The translations under genes and the position numbers were made by a program. Positions 11,614-22,181 of a stretch of 64,000 nucleotides of DNA are shown here, piece after piece (the stretch's first letter is position 1; each line of letters starts with the position of its first letter). Source of the stretch: Pseudophaeomoniella oleicola (Eukaryota; Ascomycota; Eurotiomycetes; Phaeomoniellales; Phaeomoniellaceae); assembly GCA_003868215.1 (NCBI GenBank), contig QWDQ01000041.1, positions 124,001-188,000 on the forward strand. The letters are read 5' to 3'. Below the pieces are notes generated by a model. The model saw only the letters and a program-made list of their open reading frames with translations, searched no databases and was not told the DNA's origin.

Positions 11614-14600
11614 ATGCACGGGGAACCGCCCAATGATTCTTCTCCCCCGTCTCATAGATATCCTAGACCATCTGTTAGTGTCCGCCACTGTGTTGTCTCC
11701 TGCTGTTGGCCCTCTTTCGCGTGTAGACGTGTAGCATGAGCTGATCGGCTGACTGTTTGCTCTCTCCTTTAGCTTCGGCAAGCCACTTTGATTCTCCCTA
11801 AAACTGGTGAACGAACCAAGCAGCGTGTCAACCTCAGAGCATATAATCGCAGTCGCAGCCGCAGCCGCAGTCCGTCACCCAGAAACATATCCGATGACCG
11901 GCTGCCTCTCCTTCGAGACCGGCGGGGATTATCAGATACCAACGCGAAGGTGCGCGAAAGATGGGATCGCGTCAATTCGCTCCCCCAACGGGTCAAGGAC
12001 TTCCTGAACTCGGAGGTAGGGCGCGGCGTTCTGAAATGCAGCTTGGCCTACTTTCTTGGAAGTCTGGCAACATTCGTTCCTGCGCTATCGAGATTACTGG
12101 GACAGCAAGATGGGAAACATATCGTTGCCACGATTACAGTCTACTTCCATCCCGCACGATCAAGGGGAAGCATGTTCAAGGCCATGATATGCGGGTTCGC
12201 TGCCTGGACCTATGCTGCTTTCATTTCAGTCACTAGCATGGCCGTGAGCGCATTCTTTGCGGACACTCTTCATCGCATAGTGCTGGGACGCATTCTTGTT
12301 TTGGTTGTCTTCTGCGGAGGTGGACTGGGCGCCATTGGATGGTACAAGCAGCGGAAAGGTGACAAACTCGTCAACGTGGCATGTTCCCTCGCTTCCCTGG
12401 CTTCTATCACTGTCCTCACGAAAGAAGGTTCCGTACAGGCCGGCGACATCTCGTTTGCCAAAGTCTCACAGGTGTTGAAGATGCTGATCATGGGCATTGT
12501 CGCCTCGAGCGCTGTCTCCTTCGTTATCTTTCCCATCTCTGCTCGCAAAAGGTTGAGACTGAGCATGGTGGAGGCGACTGACGCACTGGGAGAAATGCTG
12601 GCACTCATTGCAAGTAGTTTTCTTAGCGGGTTCGAGGACGAGCTGGAACAACAGCCTTTCAAGGACGCCTTGGATCGGCACAAGAAAGCATATGCCAAGC
12701 TTGGGCAAAATCTCAAGGAAGCGAAGCTGGAGCAATTCATGACCGGCCGGGAAGAGCAGTGGAAAATCGAAGCGAAATTAGTCTACTGTATGCAACGCAT
12801 CACACACACACTGGGTGGCTTGCGGAGCGCATCGACAATGCAGTTCGGGCTCATCGAGCAGACCCCAGAGTGGAAGCATCTGAGCATGCGGAGCCAAAGT
12901 GGCCTTTCATCGTTCGGCAACTCTCTTGACTCGAGCTGGGTTGTAACAAGAAGGTCGCCTTCCCGGAGACCACCCTTGGCACTGATTATGGAGACACCAG
13001 AGGAAGAGATTGGCATGGATCACTTACGTGCAGAACCACACTCCAACAGCCATGCTCTTCGTTCACCTGCTGAGATCTTCACGCTCTTCATTGCGCAGCT
13101 GGGTCCATCAATGAGTTCCCTCACTTTCACGTTGAAAGAAATCCTTGATGAGCTTCCGTACACGGCAGCACCCAGGTTCAAGATCAACGTTAATCCAAAG
13201 TTTCGCACAAGCCTCGATCGAGCCATTGCCCTATACAAGGATTCACGACGGGAAGCACTGAGGATGGTATATGAGGAGAAAATCGGTGACAAGGTGCGCC
13301 CGGTAGAAGTCGAAGCCGACTATGAGGAAGTCGCAGCCAGTTGCGGTCATTTCAGTTATTCTCTGCTTGAAGTTGCGAGCCAGGTCAAGGAATACCTTGA
13401 TATTCTCGACGAATTGCACCTTGAGGTAACAGAGCGACCAAATGGCCGTACCTGGAATTGGTTGAAGGTCTGGCGCCACAAACCAACATCCAGAGCTACG
13501 ATTGTCCGTGATCCCGAGTACGCGAACATGATCGATCATGCGAACGAACTAAGCGTTCAAGTTAGCATGCCCAATCCTCAGACCGATCTACCAATCCGTG
13601 AGAGACAACATTTGCCGCGCAAAAAGGACAAGATCAACCATCGAATCTGGAGAGCCCTTGGAATCTTCCGCAGGGACGATACAAAGTTTGCTATCAAAGT
13701 CGGGATTGGCGCGGCACTGTATGCTTTACCAGCCTATATTGATCGGACGAGATCCTTCTATGCTCACTGGAGAGGTGAATGGGGCTTGTTAAGTTACATG
13801 TTGGTGTGTTCTATGACCATCGGGGCGTCCAACACTACGGGTTATTCTAGATTCCTCGGCACGTGTGTGGGTGGTATCCTTGCACTGGTGATTTGGGAAA
13901 TCTGCGATGACAATGTGTTCGCCCTGGCATTCTGCGGCTGGCTCATGTCGCTCTGGACAGCATATATTATAGTCGGAAAGGGCAAAGGACCTATGGGACG
14001 CTACATCATGCTTACATACAACTTGTCTGTACTCTACGCCTATTCACTCTCGGTCAAGGATGACGAAGACGACGAGGACGAAGGTGGTACGCATCCAATT
14101 ATATCGGAAATCGTTCTTCATCGTGTCGTCTCCGTCATCGCCGGCTGTGTCTGGGGCCTCATAGTCACCAGGCTCGTGTGGCCCATCAGTGCACGGAAGA
14201 AGTTGAAGGACGGGCTGAGTCTTATTTGGCTTCGCATGGGCCTGATCTGGAGGCGTGATCCATTGTCTGCGCTTCTGGATGGAGAACACCCGGATGCGTA
14301 CATGAACCTACGCGAAGAATTTGAGCTCCAGAGGTTTCTCTCGCGGCTTGAGCAGCTCCGAGACGCTGCCAAATCCGAATTTGAGCTCCGAGGGCCATTC
14401 CCTTACAGGCACTATAGCAGAATCTTGGATCTTACGGGACGCATGCTTGATGCTTTCCACGCAATGAATGTCGTTATACTCAAGGATCTCAATGCAAGCA
14501 AAGGAGAAGCTATCCTTTTGAAGGCAACCACCAAGGAGAGACAACAGCTTTGTACCCGGATTAGTCACCTTTTCTCTGTTCTTGCATCTTCAATGAAGCT

Positions 14601-14890
14601 CGAATATCCGTTGAATGATGCCCTGCCGAATATCGATCATACACGCGATAGATTGTTGGCTACAATCTTCAGATTTCGCAAAGAAGACGAAGAATACGAA
14701 AAGGTTGAGGAGGAAGATTTCGGGTTGTTGTACGCCTATGGTATGTCTCAGCATCCACTCTGTTTGTAGCTCCTGACTGATCGAAACAGCTCTTGTGACT
14801 AGACAACTGTCCCTTGATATCAAGGATGTTCTGAAGGAAATAGAAGACCTATTTGGTGTTCTGGATGAGGAGTCACTCAAGCTTCAGTAA
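11614..14890 (+). CDS. Brefeldin-A-sensitivity (BRE4-like) aromatic acid exporter-type transporter
   Basis: Integral membrane protein of the fungal ArAE/FUSC group (N-terminal ER-transporter 6TM region plus ArAE_2 region). Three exons: 11614-11673, 11773-14740 and 14790-14890, giving 1042 residues. The first exon supplies the only good ATG, because the main frame opens at a TTG with no ATG; the donor is the weaker GTTAGT. A basic, Arg/Ser-rich N-terminus precedes about six hydrophobic segments (about 65-255). A soluble middle follows, then a second membrane block (about 640-815) and a cytosolic tail. Each membrane half ends with the same motif, PISARKxL, once as FPISARKRL and once as WPISARKKL, showing an internal duplication. 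An acidic DDEDDEDEGG loop lies in the second half. Substrate unknown. The family assignment is firm; the BRE4 name is by resemblance. Confidence 0.88.
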
Positions 14891-15495
14891 CAGATGTTTT
14901 TCTTTTCTTTTCCTTTGCTCTCTTTGCACGATACCCCGAGATTTACTTGAATTACGATACCCATTGCACAGCGATCAAGATAGAGTTCAAAAGCGACTAT
15001 ATATTTTAGTAGAATCTTGACTAGTTCTACGGAACTCCACGATGGAGAGGTTGTATTTCCAGGCACATGGAAGGTTTCACTGGGAAGCTTTCGAAGTAGC
15101 CGCTGCTTAGATGAACTTACTGCAACCCTGAAAAGACTTATTCCTATCGTTTCTGTTAAAGGAATAAGATCCATTACCCCGTATTTGAGATGACCTCTAA
15201 GAAAGGAGTCACTGTATGAATTCACTCCTTCATAGTCTTTCCTCGGGGCAGCTGGTCGTTTTCGGCGGATCTGCTCCGAATATTTGAACATCACTTGTCG
15301 CGAACGCCTACAGAACGACACATCCTCCGAACATCGATCGTCTGGCGCACGACCACGCCATCAAATCTTATCCATTTGACATTGCGCCCATGTAATTTTG
15401 CATCCTACATTCCTACTGGCTGAAGTTGACCATCGCCTGGTTCACCAGTCGAGCGTATCACGCTACCCAAATCTGCGCTCATCGACCACTTCCAG
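14891..15495. other. Intergenic: HFI1 promoter
   Basis: About 600 bp between the transporter stop and the HFI1 start. No gene seen; expected to carry the transporter 3' UTR and the HFI1 promoter. Confidence 0.55.
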
Positions 15496-17284
15496 ATGAC
15501 AGCGACGGCAACCATGCAGATTGATCCGCTGGCTCTGAGCCGCTCGGACTCGATCTCGACACCTGCTGCATCGAGGCCTACTCCCGCGCCTGCGTCATCG
15601 GCTACGAAGCCGACCACGAAGATCCCAAGCAGTATCCCCCGCATCGATTTCGAACCTATATATACAGATTTGAAAGTTTCCATTGGAATACAATGGCCCA
15701 CCTATCAGGACGCGATTACACGCTTCGTACAAGGTATGTAGGCATCTTACAGATATCGTCTGTGGTACAATTCATACTGCGGAGCTCCCTTGCTCCCCTC
15801 AATTGACTCCGTCCTGGAGCATGCGCCAGAATCAAGCCATGACTGACAGAGCATCTCTTATCTAGGCGGCCTGAATCACCATGAATTCAATGCGATTCTT
15901 GAACCCATTTTCAACGCTCCCGACCCGGCCCTCTGCGCCAAAATCGAATCCCTACACAACCAGCTCATATGTGCGATCCTGTCCAACATTGGGCGGGACA
16001 TGCCCGATGACGGTGTCGCAAGCTGGGTTTCGTCAAACGAGAAACCCTTGGGAGCTGTCCCGAAACCTGTAAGCGGCGATGCCGCGGAGCAGCGTGTTAA
16101 GATCGAAGTCAAGAACCTCCCGGCTAGGGATCGCCGAAGAATCAAAGCGGCGGGAATGAGCACCACGGAAAGTGCGCTGGAAGGCTTAGGTCTACCCGCC
16201 GCCAAACCGGGAGTGATTGACGTTGTAGAGATGCAAACCACGAAGGGTTTGAAGATGAAGAGGACTTATGATGAATTTCAAAATGCGAAGAGTATAAGGC
16301 TGCCAGAGGTTACGCCGACGAGCGCTGGTGGCTTGACGAAGACAAGTATGTCCTGCTCCCCAGGCATCTCTTGACACATACTAATGCATTGTTTCAGACT
16401 GGGATCTCGAGATTCGCAAACGTTACACCCAACCATTATTTTCCGAAACCCACGACATTCCCTCAGAGCCTCACCCCCTTCTTTCCCGTCTACAACCAAT
16501 CTGCTATGAAGAATCTCTACCCTCCGGTACGTCTCTACCCGTCGCCGAACTTATCTCCGTCGCTATCGAAACCTACCTCAAAGAATTCCTTTCAATTGTC
16601 TTCTCCCGCACACGATGTAACGCACCGGGTTCTACTGGGGATGCATGCGCCGCAATGGTTAGTGGCCTCAACGCCGGCGCTGGAGGCTTAGGTGGAAACG
16701 TGATCATGACAGGGAAGTACAAAAAGCAACTAGAAAAAGAGGAGGTCTCTTGGAAGAAGGGCGAAATCCATAGATCACGCGAGACCGGCCTACTACCCAT
16801 AGAATCAAAGGAGTTGAGTACCCGTCGGCCCATCAGTATCAACGATCTGAAGATCGCAGTGGAAGTTGGCGAGGGAATGGTTGGAGATGTGCCTCTAATC
16901 CGACATCATATTTGGGAGGCTTGGGGGGAAGGGGAAGTCGAAGATTTCAAGGCCGGACGGCATGAGTACGAGGAATGGTTGAGGAAGAGGGGCCGTGGCG
17001 ATGGCCCTGCCTCTGGAGTCAATGGCGTTATCGATGAATCTGCTCTCGCTGGTGTTGCTGGAGCAGTAGTTGATGGTGGAGATGCCATGGATCTTGATGG
17101 TCCCGTCCTAGATGCCGATGCAGATGCTGAAGCGGATGCTGATGCAGACGGAGACGCCGATGCCGATGCGAATGGACAAGGGCACTTGGTCAACGACGAT
17201 GATTATGGCGGGTGGGAAGGTGCAGGACATAAAGATCGGATGGCTCTGGACAGCATCTTAGGCGACATACTCGCTATGAAATAA
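15496..17284 (+). CDS. HFI1: SAGA complex adaptor Hfi1/Ada1
   Basis: Structural subunit of the SAGA histone acetyltransferase co-activator, acting in the nucleus through a histone-fold region. Exons 15496-15733, 15866-16345 and 16398-17284 give 534 residues; introns are 132 and 52 bp. Recognisable parts: the N-terminal block with RIDFEPIYTDLKVSIG and GGLNHHEFNAILEPIF, the NWDLEIRKRYTQPLFSE block across the second splice junction, and the region around SVAIETYLKEFLSIV that fits the Ada1 histone-fold helix. A second ATG at 15514 could also serve as start. Near the C-terminus a run of alternating Asp-Ala pairs (DADADAEADADADGDADADA) is encoded by a GATGCC/GATGCA repeat. Identification rests on the overall Ada1 pattern and is strong but made without alignment. 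Confidence 0.88.
17110..17172 (+). repeat. Asp-Ala coding repeat in HFI1
   Basis: Imperfect hexamer repeat of the GATGCX type within HFI1 exon 3. It encodes alternating Asp and Ala, an acidic low-complexity tract likely to be disordered. Confidence 0.8.
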
Positions 17285-18838
17285 GCGACCGACCCAGCCA
17301 GTGTGTCTCTGTGAGCATGAAGGCACAGCAATGTCATCTCCGAGCAAGGGCCAAATGAGCAAAATGTTTAAAGAGTTACGCCGAACTTCAGACCTCGCTG
17401 TTGCCGCCATGTTTCAGAAAGAACACCGAATATCACCTTTTCGAGAGTCGCAACAACTAATAGCGAGTACTATGGCAACTTCGCCAAACTTCTTGTACAT
17501 TTTTCAACTTGCATCTTGGCATGCTTCGACGAACCACATATCAACATCAGTATACGCTGTGGTCTAAATTCCTAGCTTGAAAGGAATTAACGGGAAAAGA
17601 AGCGGTGGGGAGTCCAACGCAGCAAGAAACAAGTTTTCATTCGTCACATCTACATTATGCATCATGTTTGTTCCACCACCACTACCATCATCATATCTAG
17701 CATCGGCGCTGGGAAACGGGGAAAAGGCACAAAGCCTCTTACTTTTGATTTTTGATTTTCATTGTTCTTGCTATTATCGATCATAAACAAAAAGGAGATC
17801 CCTGGGAGAGATATACCCCACCCCCACAGGAGTTGGGGCCTGGGATCTGGAATCTGGAATCTGGAACTTTGGATTTGAAATTTGGATTTGCATTGAATGA
17901 GAGGAGCAAGTTGCGAGAATTTTGATTGGGAACGAACGAACGAATTGAGCGAATGAATGAATGGATGGGATGACAGAAGGGGTCCGAGGCGTTGGAACCC
18001 TTTCTTTTTCCTTCTCTTTGATACAAGGGAAAAGAAAGTAAGAAGAAAGAAAGCAAAGCAGAACAGAACAGAACACTCACTTCCTATCCCTGTGCCTATC
18101 GCCGTTACTGGATTCCTCCAGGTGTGACGAGGACCGAGAGCTGAACCCATCCGGACTCCGTCCCTGTGTCAGTGACTGACTAGGTAACTGACTGACTTGA
18201 ATTCAGTAATTCAGTCAATTGAACTCCCCCGCCAGGCTGAACTTTTGAGTATATATACATATACATACAGTATCTACATATTGAACGTCTATATGCTGTT
18301 ACTGCTGATATACAAATCCTTGTTTAAGTATTTACTTCCCTATCTATTCTTAGGTGGTTGAGGGTACGAGGTAACTACAAGATGGCATGATGAATACGTG
18401 AAAGAGATCTTCTCTCCTCTTCAAACCGTCTATTTCTTAAGGTATGCGACGACGACGACGACGACGACACATAGGAGACACATAGGAGACACCTAGGTAT
18501 ATACGTATGCTTGGACGGATGGAAAGTGTAGCAATGTGATCTGACGACGAGCTAGGTTAAGGTAGCTTTGCGGATACAACTATATAGGTATGGATGGACC
18601 TTATGTACCTAGGTACACACGGGACTATTTGCTCTGTTCCATGCAAGTGTCAACGATGCATCACCTGCAGGCAGGTCAAAAAAAATCAGGTATCTCTCTT
18701 TCTTTCTCCGTTTGGCCATCACCAATACCTTGAGTGGGTGGGATGGACCCCTATGGTACCCTTCAGAAAAGCTCATCCTAGCACATATGAATCTGCGACG
18801 TATGGGCCAAGAGGACCCCCACCTTCCAGACCTTTTTC
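17285..18838. other. Intergenic between convergent HFI1 and AIP1
   Basis: The two genes converge here, so both 3' UTRs and terminators should lie in this 1.55 kb. Open frames on the minus strand around 17662-18150 have low-complexity composition and are not believed. A GAC trinucleotide run lies at about 18447-18468, directly followed by repeated ACACATAGGAG words to about 18492. Confidence 0.55.
18447..18492. repeat. GAC microsatellite plus short tandem repeat
   Basis: About seven GAC units followed by two near-identical copies of ACACATAGGAG and a partial third. Simple-sequence DNA between convergent genes. Confidence 0.75.
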
Positions 18839-20819
18839 TCACTCTACCCCTTCGATCTTCCAGACCTTGACAGCCGCATCAGCACCGGCAGACACGAATT
18901 TCCCGTCCCCGATGAACGCGACTCCATTGACACCTTCCTTGTGCGCGTTGCTCAATTTGACTCGCTTGCCGGGATCTTTCAGGCTCCAGACATGGAGGTT
19001 GGTATCTAGAGATCCCGAGACGGCGATCGTGCCTTGGGCGTTCCATGAGATTGATGTGACTTTGGCGGTGTGGCCTGTCCATCGGTTGGTGACCAGCTCG
19101 CTTGAGGACCCGGAGACTTTGAAGACGGAGATTTTGCCGCTGGAATCTCCACAGGCCAGGAGCGAGCCATCAGCGCTGAAGGCGAGAGCGGTAATAGGAG
19201 ATGATGCGGATGCCTTTTCGATGGTCGCTAGAGGTTTTGGGGCACGGTCCGAGGACACAGTGTAAAGTCTCACAGATGAGTTCGATAGACCAATTGCAGC
19301 AATGTCATTGCATGCAGCGAGAGAACTTGGTGACGCACCGTCTGGGAGACTAATGTCGCCGATCTCAGAGCCAGAAGCGCCGTCATAGACTGTAACAACG
19401 GTGCCATGAGCATGACCGACGAGGACGACGCCCGATGATGTGGCTGTGATAGAGGTTGGTTGCGAGGGCAGCTTGGTCGAGGTACCAGTGAATGTACTGC
19501 TATTGATGTCAATGGTACGAAGCGAATCATCCCACGCTACGGAATAGATCCGTGGATGAGATGAGGCATTCGAAGAGGCGAGACCCGAAATGTAGTTAGA
19601 ATGTCCTTCACCGGAGAGATGGCTAGCTGTGCCAGAGGGAATGTCCCAACTACAGACACGGCCTTCGTAACTGCCGGTGTACAAAGTAGGCTGAGACGTC
19701 GTTGAGCCGGCGGCCGTTAGAGCTGTGATATTCTTCTGATGGCCGGCAACCGTTCGAGTTGCCTTTGGTGTTCCTTCCACGAAGTAGTTGAAATCGCCGC
19801 TGAGGGACAGCGAGATGACCAGGCCATCACTGCGACCCGCAGGCCAAACTACACCAACTTGCTGATCTGGTATCGAGACCACACCTTCCTCACCCAAGTT
19901 CCATGTCTGCGTAGCCCTTCCAGCTTCCACATCCCAGATCTTGACTGTCCTGTCGGCACTTGCAGTGACGAGTTTCTTGGAGTCTTTAGCCCACGAAACG
20001 CCAAAGATACTTCCTTTGTGGCCGTTGGCTGTATCGGCGACCTCACCCTTCACTTCGCCCGTCTTCCCATCGTAGAGCCAGATCTTGCGATCACCTCCTA
20101 CAGTGACAAGGCTCGCACCATCAGGCGAAAAAGCCGTCCCATATATGTAATTCGAATGTTTGTCCCGAATGCTGGTGTTGAATTTGAAAGGCGCACCATG
20201 GTAGAAGACCAGAGTCTTATCGTCACCTGCAGTAGCAGCTCTTAAAGGTCTCTGTTGCCGTATGCTCACAGCATTGACCTGAGCACTGTGACCGCTGATC
20301 TCTCCCACACTGTTTCCGCTGTCCGCAGTCACGCAATGCCCGTATCTCTGTCGTCCATCTCCTACAGCTATGATGCGCTGCGAGTCACCATCCCACGCTA
20401 TATCGTTGATTTTGCCGCTGATGATAGCATATTCTCCCTTGGTGATCCCTGAGCCTGTTGCGTCCCAAACTCGAACGGTACCTGCCGCATCACCGCTGGC
20501 GACGTAGAACCCAGATGGCGCAAAGCGGGCAACCGTTGTCTGTGTCGTATGGGCTGTGTACTGTGTGCTAATCGAGGGATTATCGATTGATCTCAAGAAG
20601 ATCGATTTGTTTGACTAATTAATTCAGTCTTCTCGCCTTTCAAATAGAAAAAGAGTCTTACGGCATAAGCTATCCTCTCGCCCTTCGAGTCAGCAGAGAG
20701 AGGGGTAGGTTGCCCACGAGTTGTCGTCGGTGACGCCGCAAATATGGCCTCTGAAGCATTGTTAGACACGGCGCTTACATTGAAAGCTTCCCATACGACT
20801 TACCGCTCTGAATCGACAT
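18839..20819 (-). CDS. AIP1: Actin-interacting protein 1, WD-repeat
   Basis: Cofactor that works with cofilin to disassemble actin filaments at cortical patches. On the minus strand, exons are 20819-20804, 20750-20662 and 20614-18839, giving 626 residues; introns are 53 and 47 bp. The first exon is only 16 nt (MSIQS) and joins to EAIFAASPTTTRGQPTPLS, a clear Aip1 N-terminus. The protein then consists of repeated WD40 blades through to a C-terminal VKVWKIEGVE, matching the two seven-bladed propellers of the family. Typical blade ends visible are VRVWD, IWLYD, VKIWD and LHVWSLKD. Length is close to the family norm. No defect seen. Confidence 0.95.
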
Positions 20820-21099
20820 CATGTGGGTGTCTACTGGGTTGTATAGAAATGAAAAGATTTGGATAAGAATATAGAGGGGTAAATTGAGAAGTAAAGCAAG
20901 GTAGCTACACAATCCGAGCTTCAGTGTTTCAGGCAACCACTTTCCTTGGAAAGAATCGTTCCAGCCTGATTTATTTCTACTATATAAGCAATGGTAATAA
21001 TAATACAGGATACATCTGTCAATAGCAGATCGAGGATGTAATATGTAACTTCGGAAGACGCAACGAGCCACACACAGCTACACACAGCTGATAACATTA

Positions 21100-21757
21100 T
21101 CACGGTCTTAACCCACGCCTAATCCTGTCTGCTGCATTCTTCTTCAGTATCTCGGGGTGCCTGTGTGTACTGGGCATAAGTCCAAGTCCAATTGACCTCC
21201 TGATGGCCTTTGCGATCTTTCTTTGGTTCACTAATCGAAGGCCCGTCTCCTTGGAATGCCTGATTCTCCCCATTGGCGTCATGTACTCGGACATTACTGA
21301 GAAATTCTGTCCCTGATTAGCTATGCGTTACAGCAAAATCGAAATATCTCTGGACAAACCTTATAGAGCGACAGAGGATCAAGTGATAACGTATTGAAGG
21401 CGTCTCTTGTAGGTGGCTTCGGGTTCCTCCATTTCTTCTGCTCTGTAGAACTCAGGTCGTGAGGGGCGTATACATCTCCAATTCTCCATCTTCTGAATCG
21501 ATTTTGCTCTATCTGATTGGCATTCTGTCGGTTCGCTATCTGTTCTCTGAATTGTTGGTGTTTTTGCTCACTGGCCTGTTGCCGCGCCGTTGTGCTCAAC
21601 ACCCTCTGCGAGATGACTTCGTAGATGTCAGTAAGAGCTCAGGTACCTTTGATCTGAAGGCGCACTAACCGGACAATTGCTGTAATGAGAATGGGCTTCT
21701 ATGGACTGAGGCAAGTAGGCTCCTTGATTGTGCAGGACACGAGAACGGGCCTGCCAT
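21100..21757 (-). CDS. RSM18: Mitochondrial small-subunit ribosomal protein S18
   Basis: Component of the mitochondrial 37S ribosomal subunit. Exons on the minus strand are 21757-21670, 21616-21360 and 21306-21100, giving 183 residues; both introns are 53 bp. The S18 core is VYAPHDLSS in exon 2 and MTPMGRIRHSKETGLRLVNQ in exon 3, followed by a basic KIAKAIRRSIGLG helix. My start choice at 21757 gives an N-terminus rich in Ser, Leu, Arg and Gln with no acidic residue for about 40 positions, ending near RVLSTTAR, as expected of a mitochondrial presequence. The first donor is GTTAGT, a weak match, so the first exon is less certain than the other two. The gene diverges from CIA84 across 424 bp. 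Confidence 0.85.
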
Positions 21758-22181
21758 TGCTCTGCTATCGAGCCAGCAGATAGCAGCCTAGGGCAGTTCT
21801 CGAGAAATTCGTAGTGTATCTTCACTCCGTAGTTCGGTAGTCGATTATGGTCTTCCTCTATCGGCATACAGTGTGATGCAGCATGGCGCTCAGCAGATTT
21901 CGTTCGGGAGAGTTGGAGCTTTCGCCGCGGAGGACAAAGTCGCGCCAAGCAATCTTTCCAATGTACAGTGTGATCGCTTTGGAGACTATTTACCTACGTA
22001 GTGCTTGAGTCGCAGCACTTTTGTGCATTTTGAAGTTTGAACCGACTTTTTTCTTTATTTGAGAGATCAGACGTTTTTGGCACTGGAATGTACCTCGATC
22101 GTCAATGAGCAGGTTTCGACTCGCAGCCCTCCCACGGGTATTTTCGATTGCTCTACCGGAATTGAGCAACTGGCATTCACA
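21758..22181. promoter_or_regulatory. Divergent promoter between mitochondrial S18 and CIA84-like genes
   Basis: The two start codons lie 424 bp apart and point outward, so the control regions must share this space. Both products are predicted mitochondrial. Co-regulation is an inference from layout; I did not identify a specific shared factor site. Confidence 0.5.

Noticed and set aside
17662-18150. 162-codon minus-strand frame between HFI1 and AIP1
   Set aside because: Composition reflects simple sequence (repeated SKFQI and SRFQIPD words from a CTGGAATCTGGAA-type repeat), and it sits in shared 3' UTR space.
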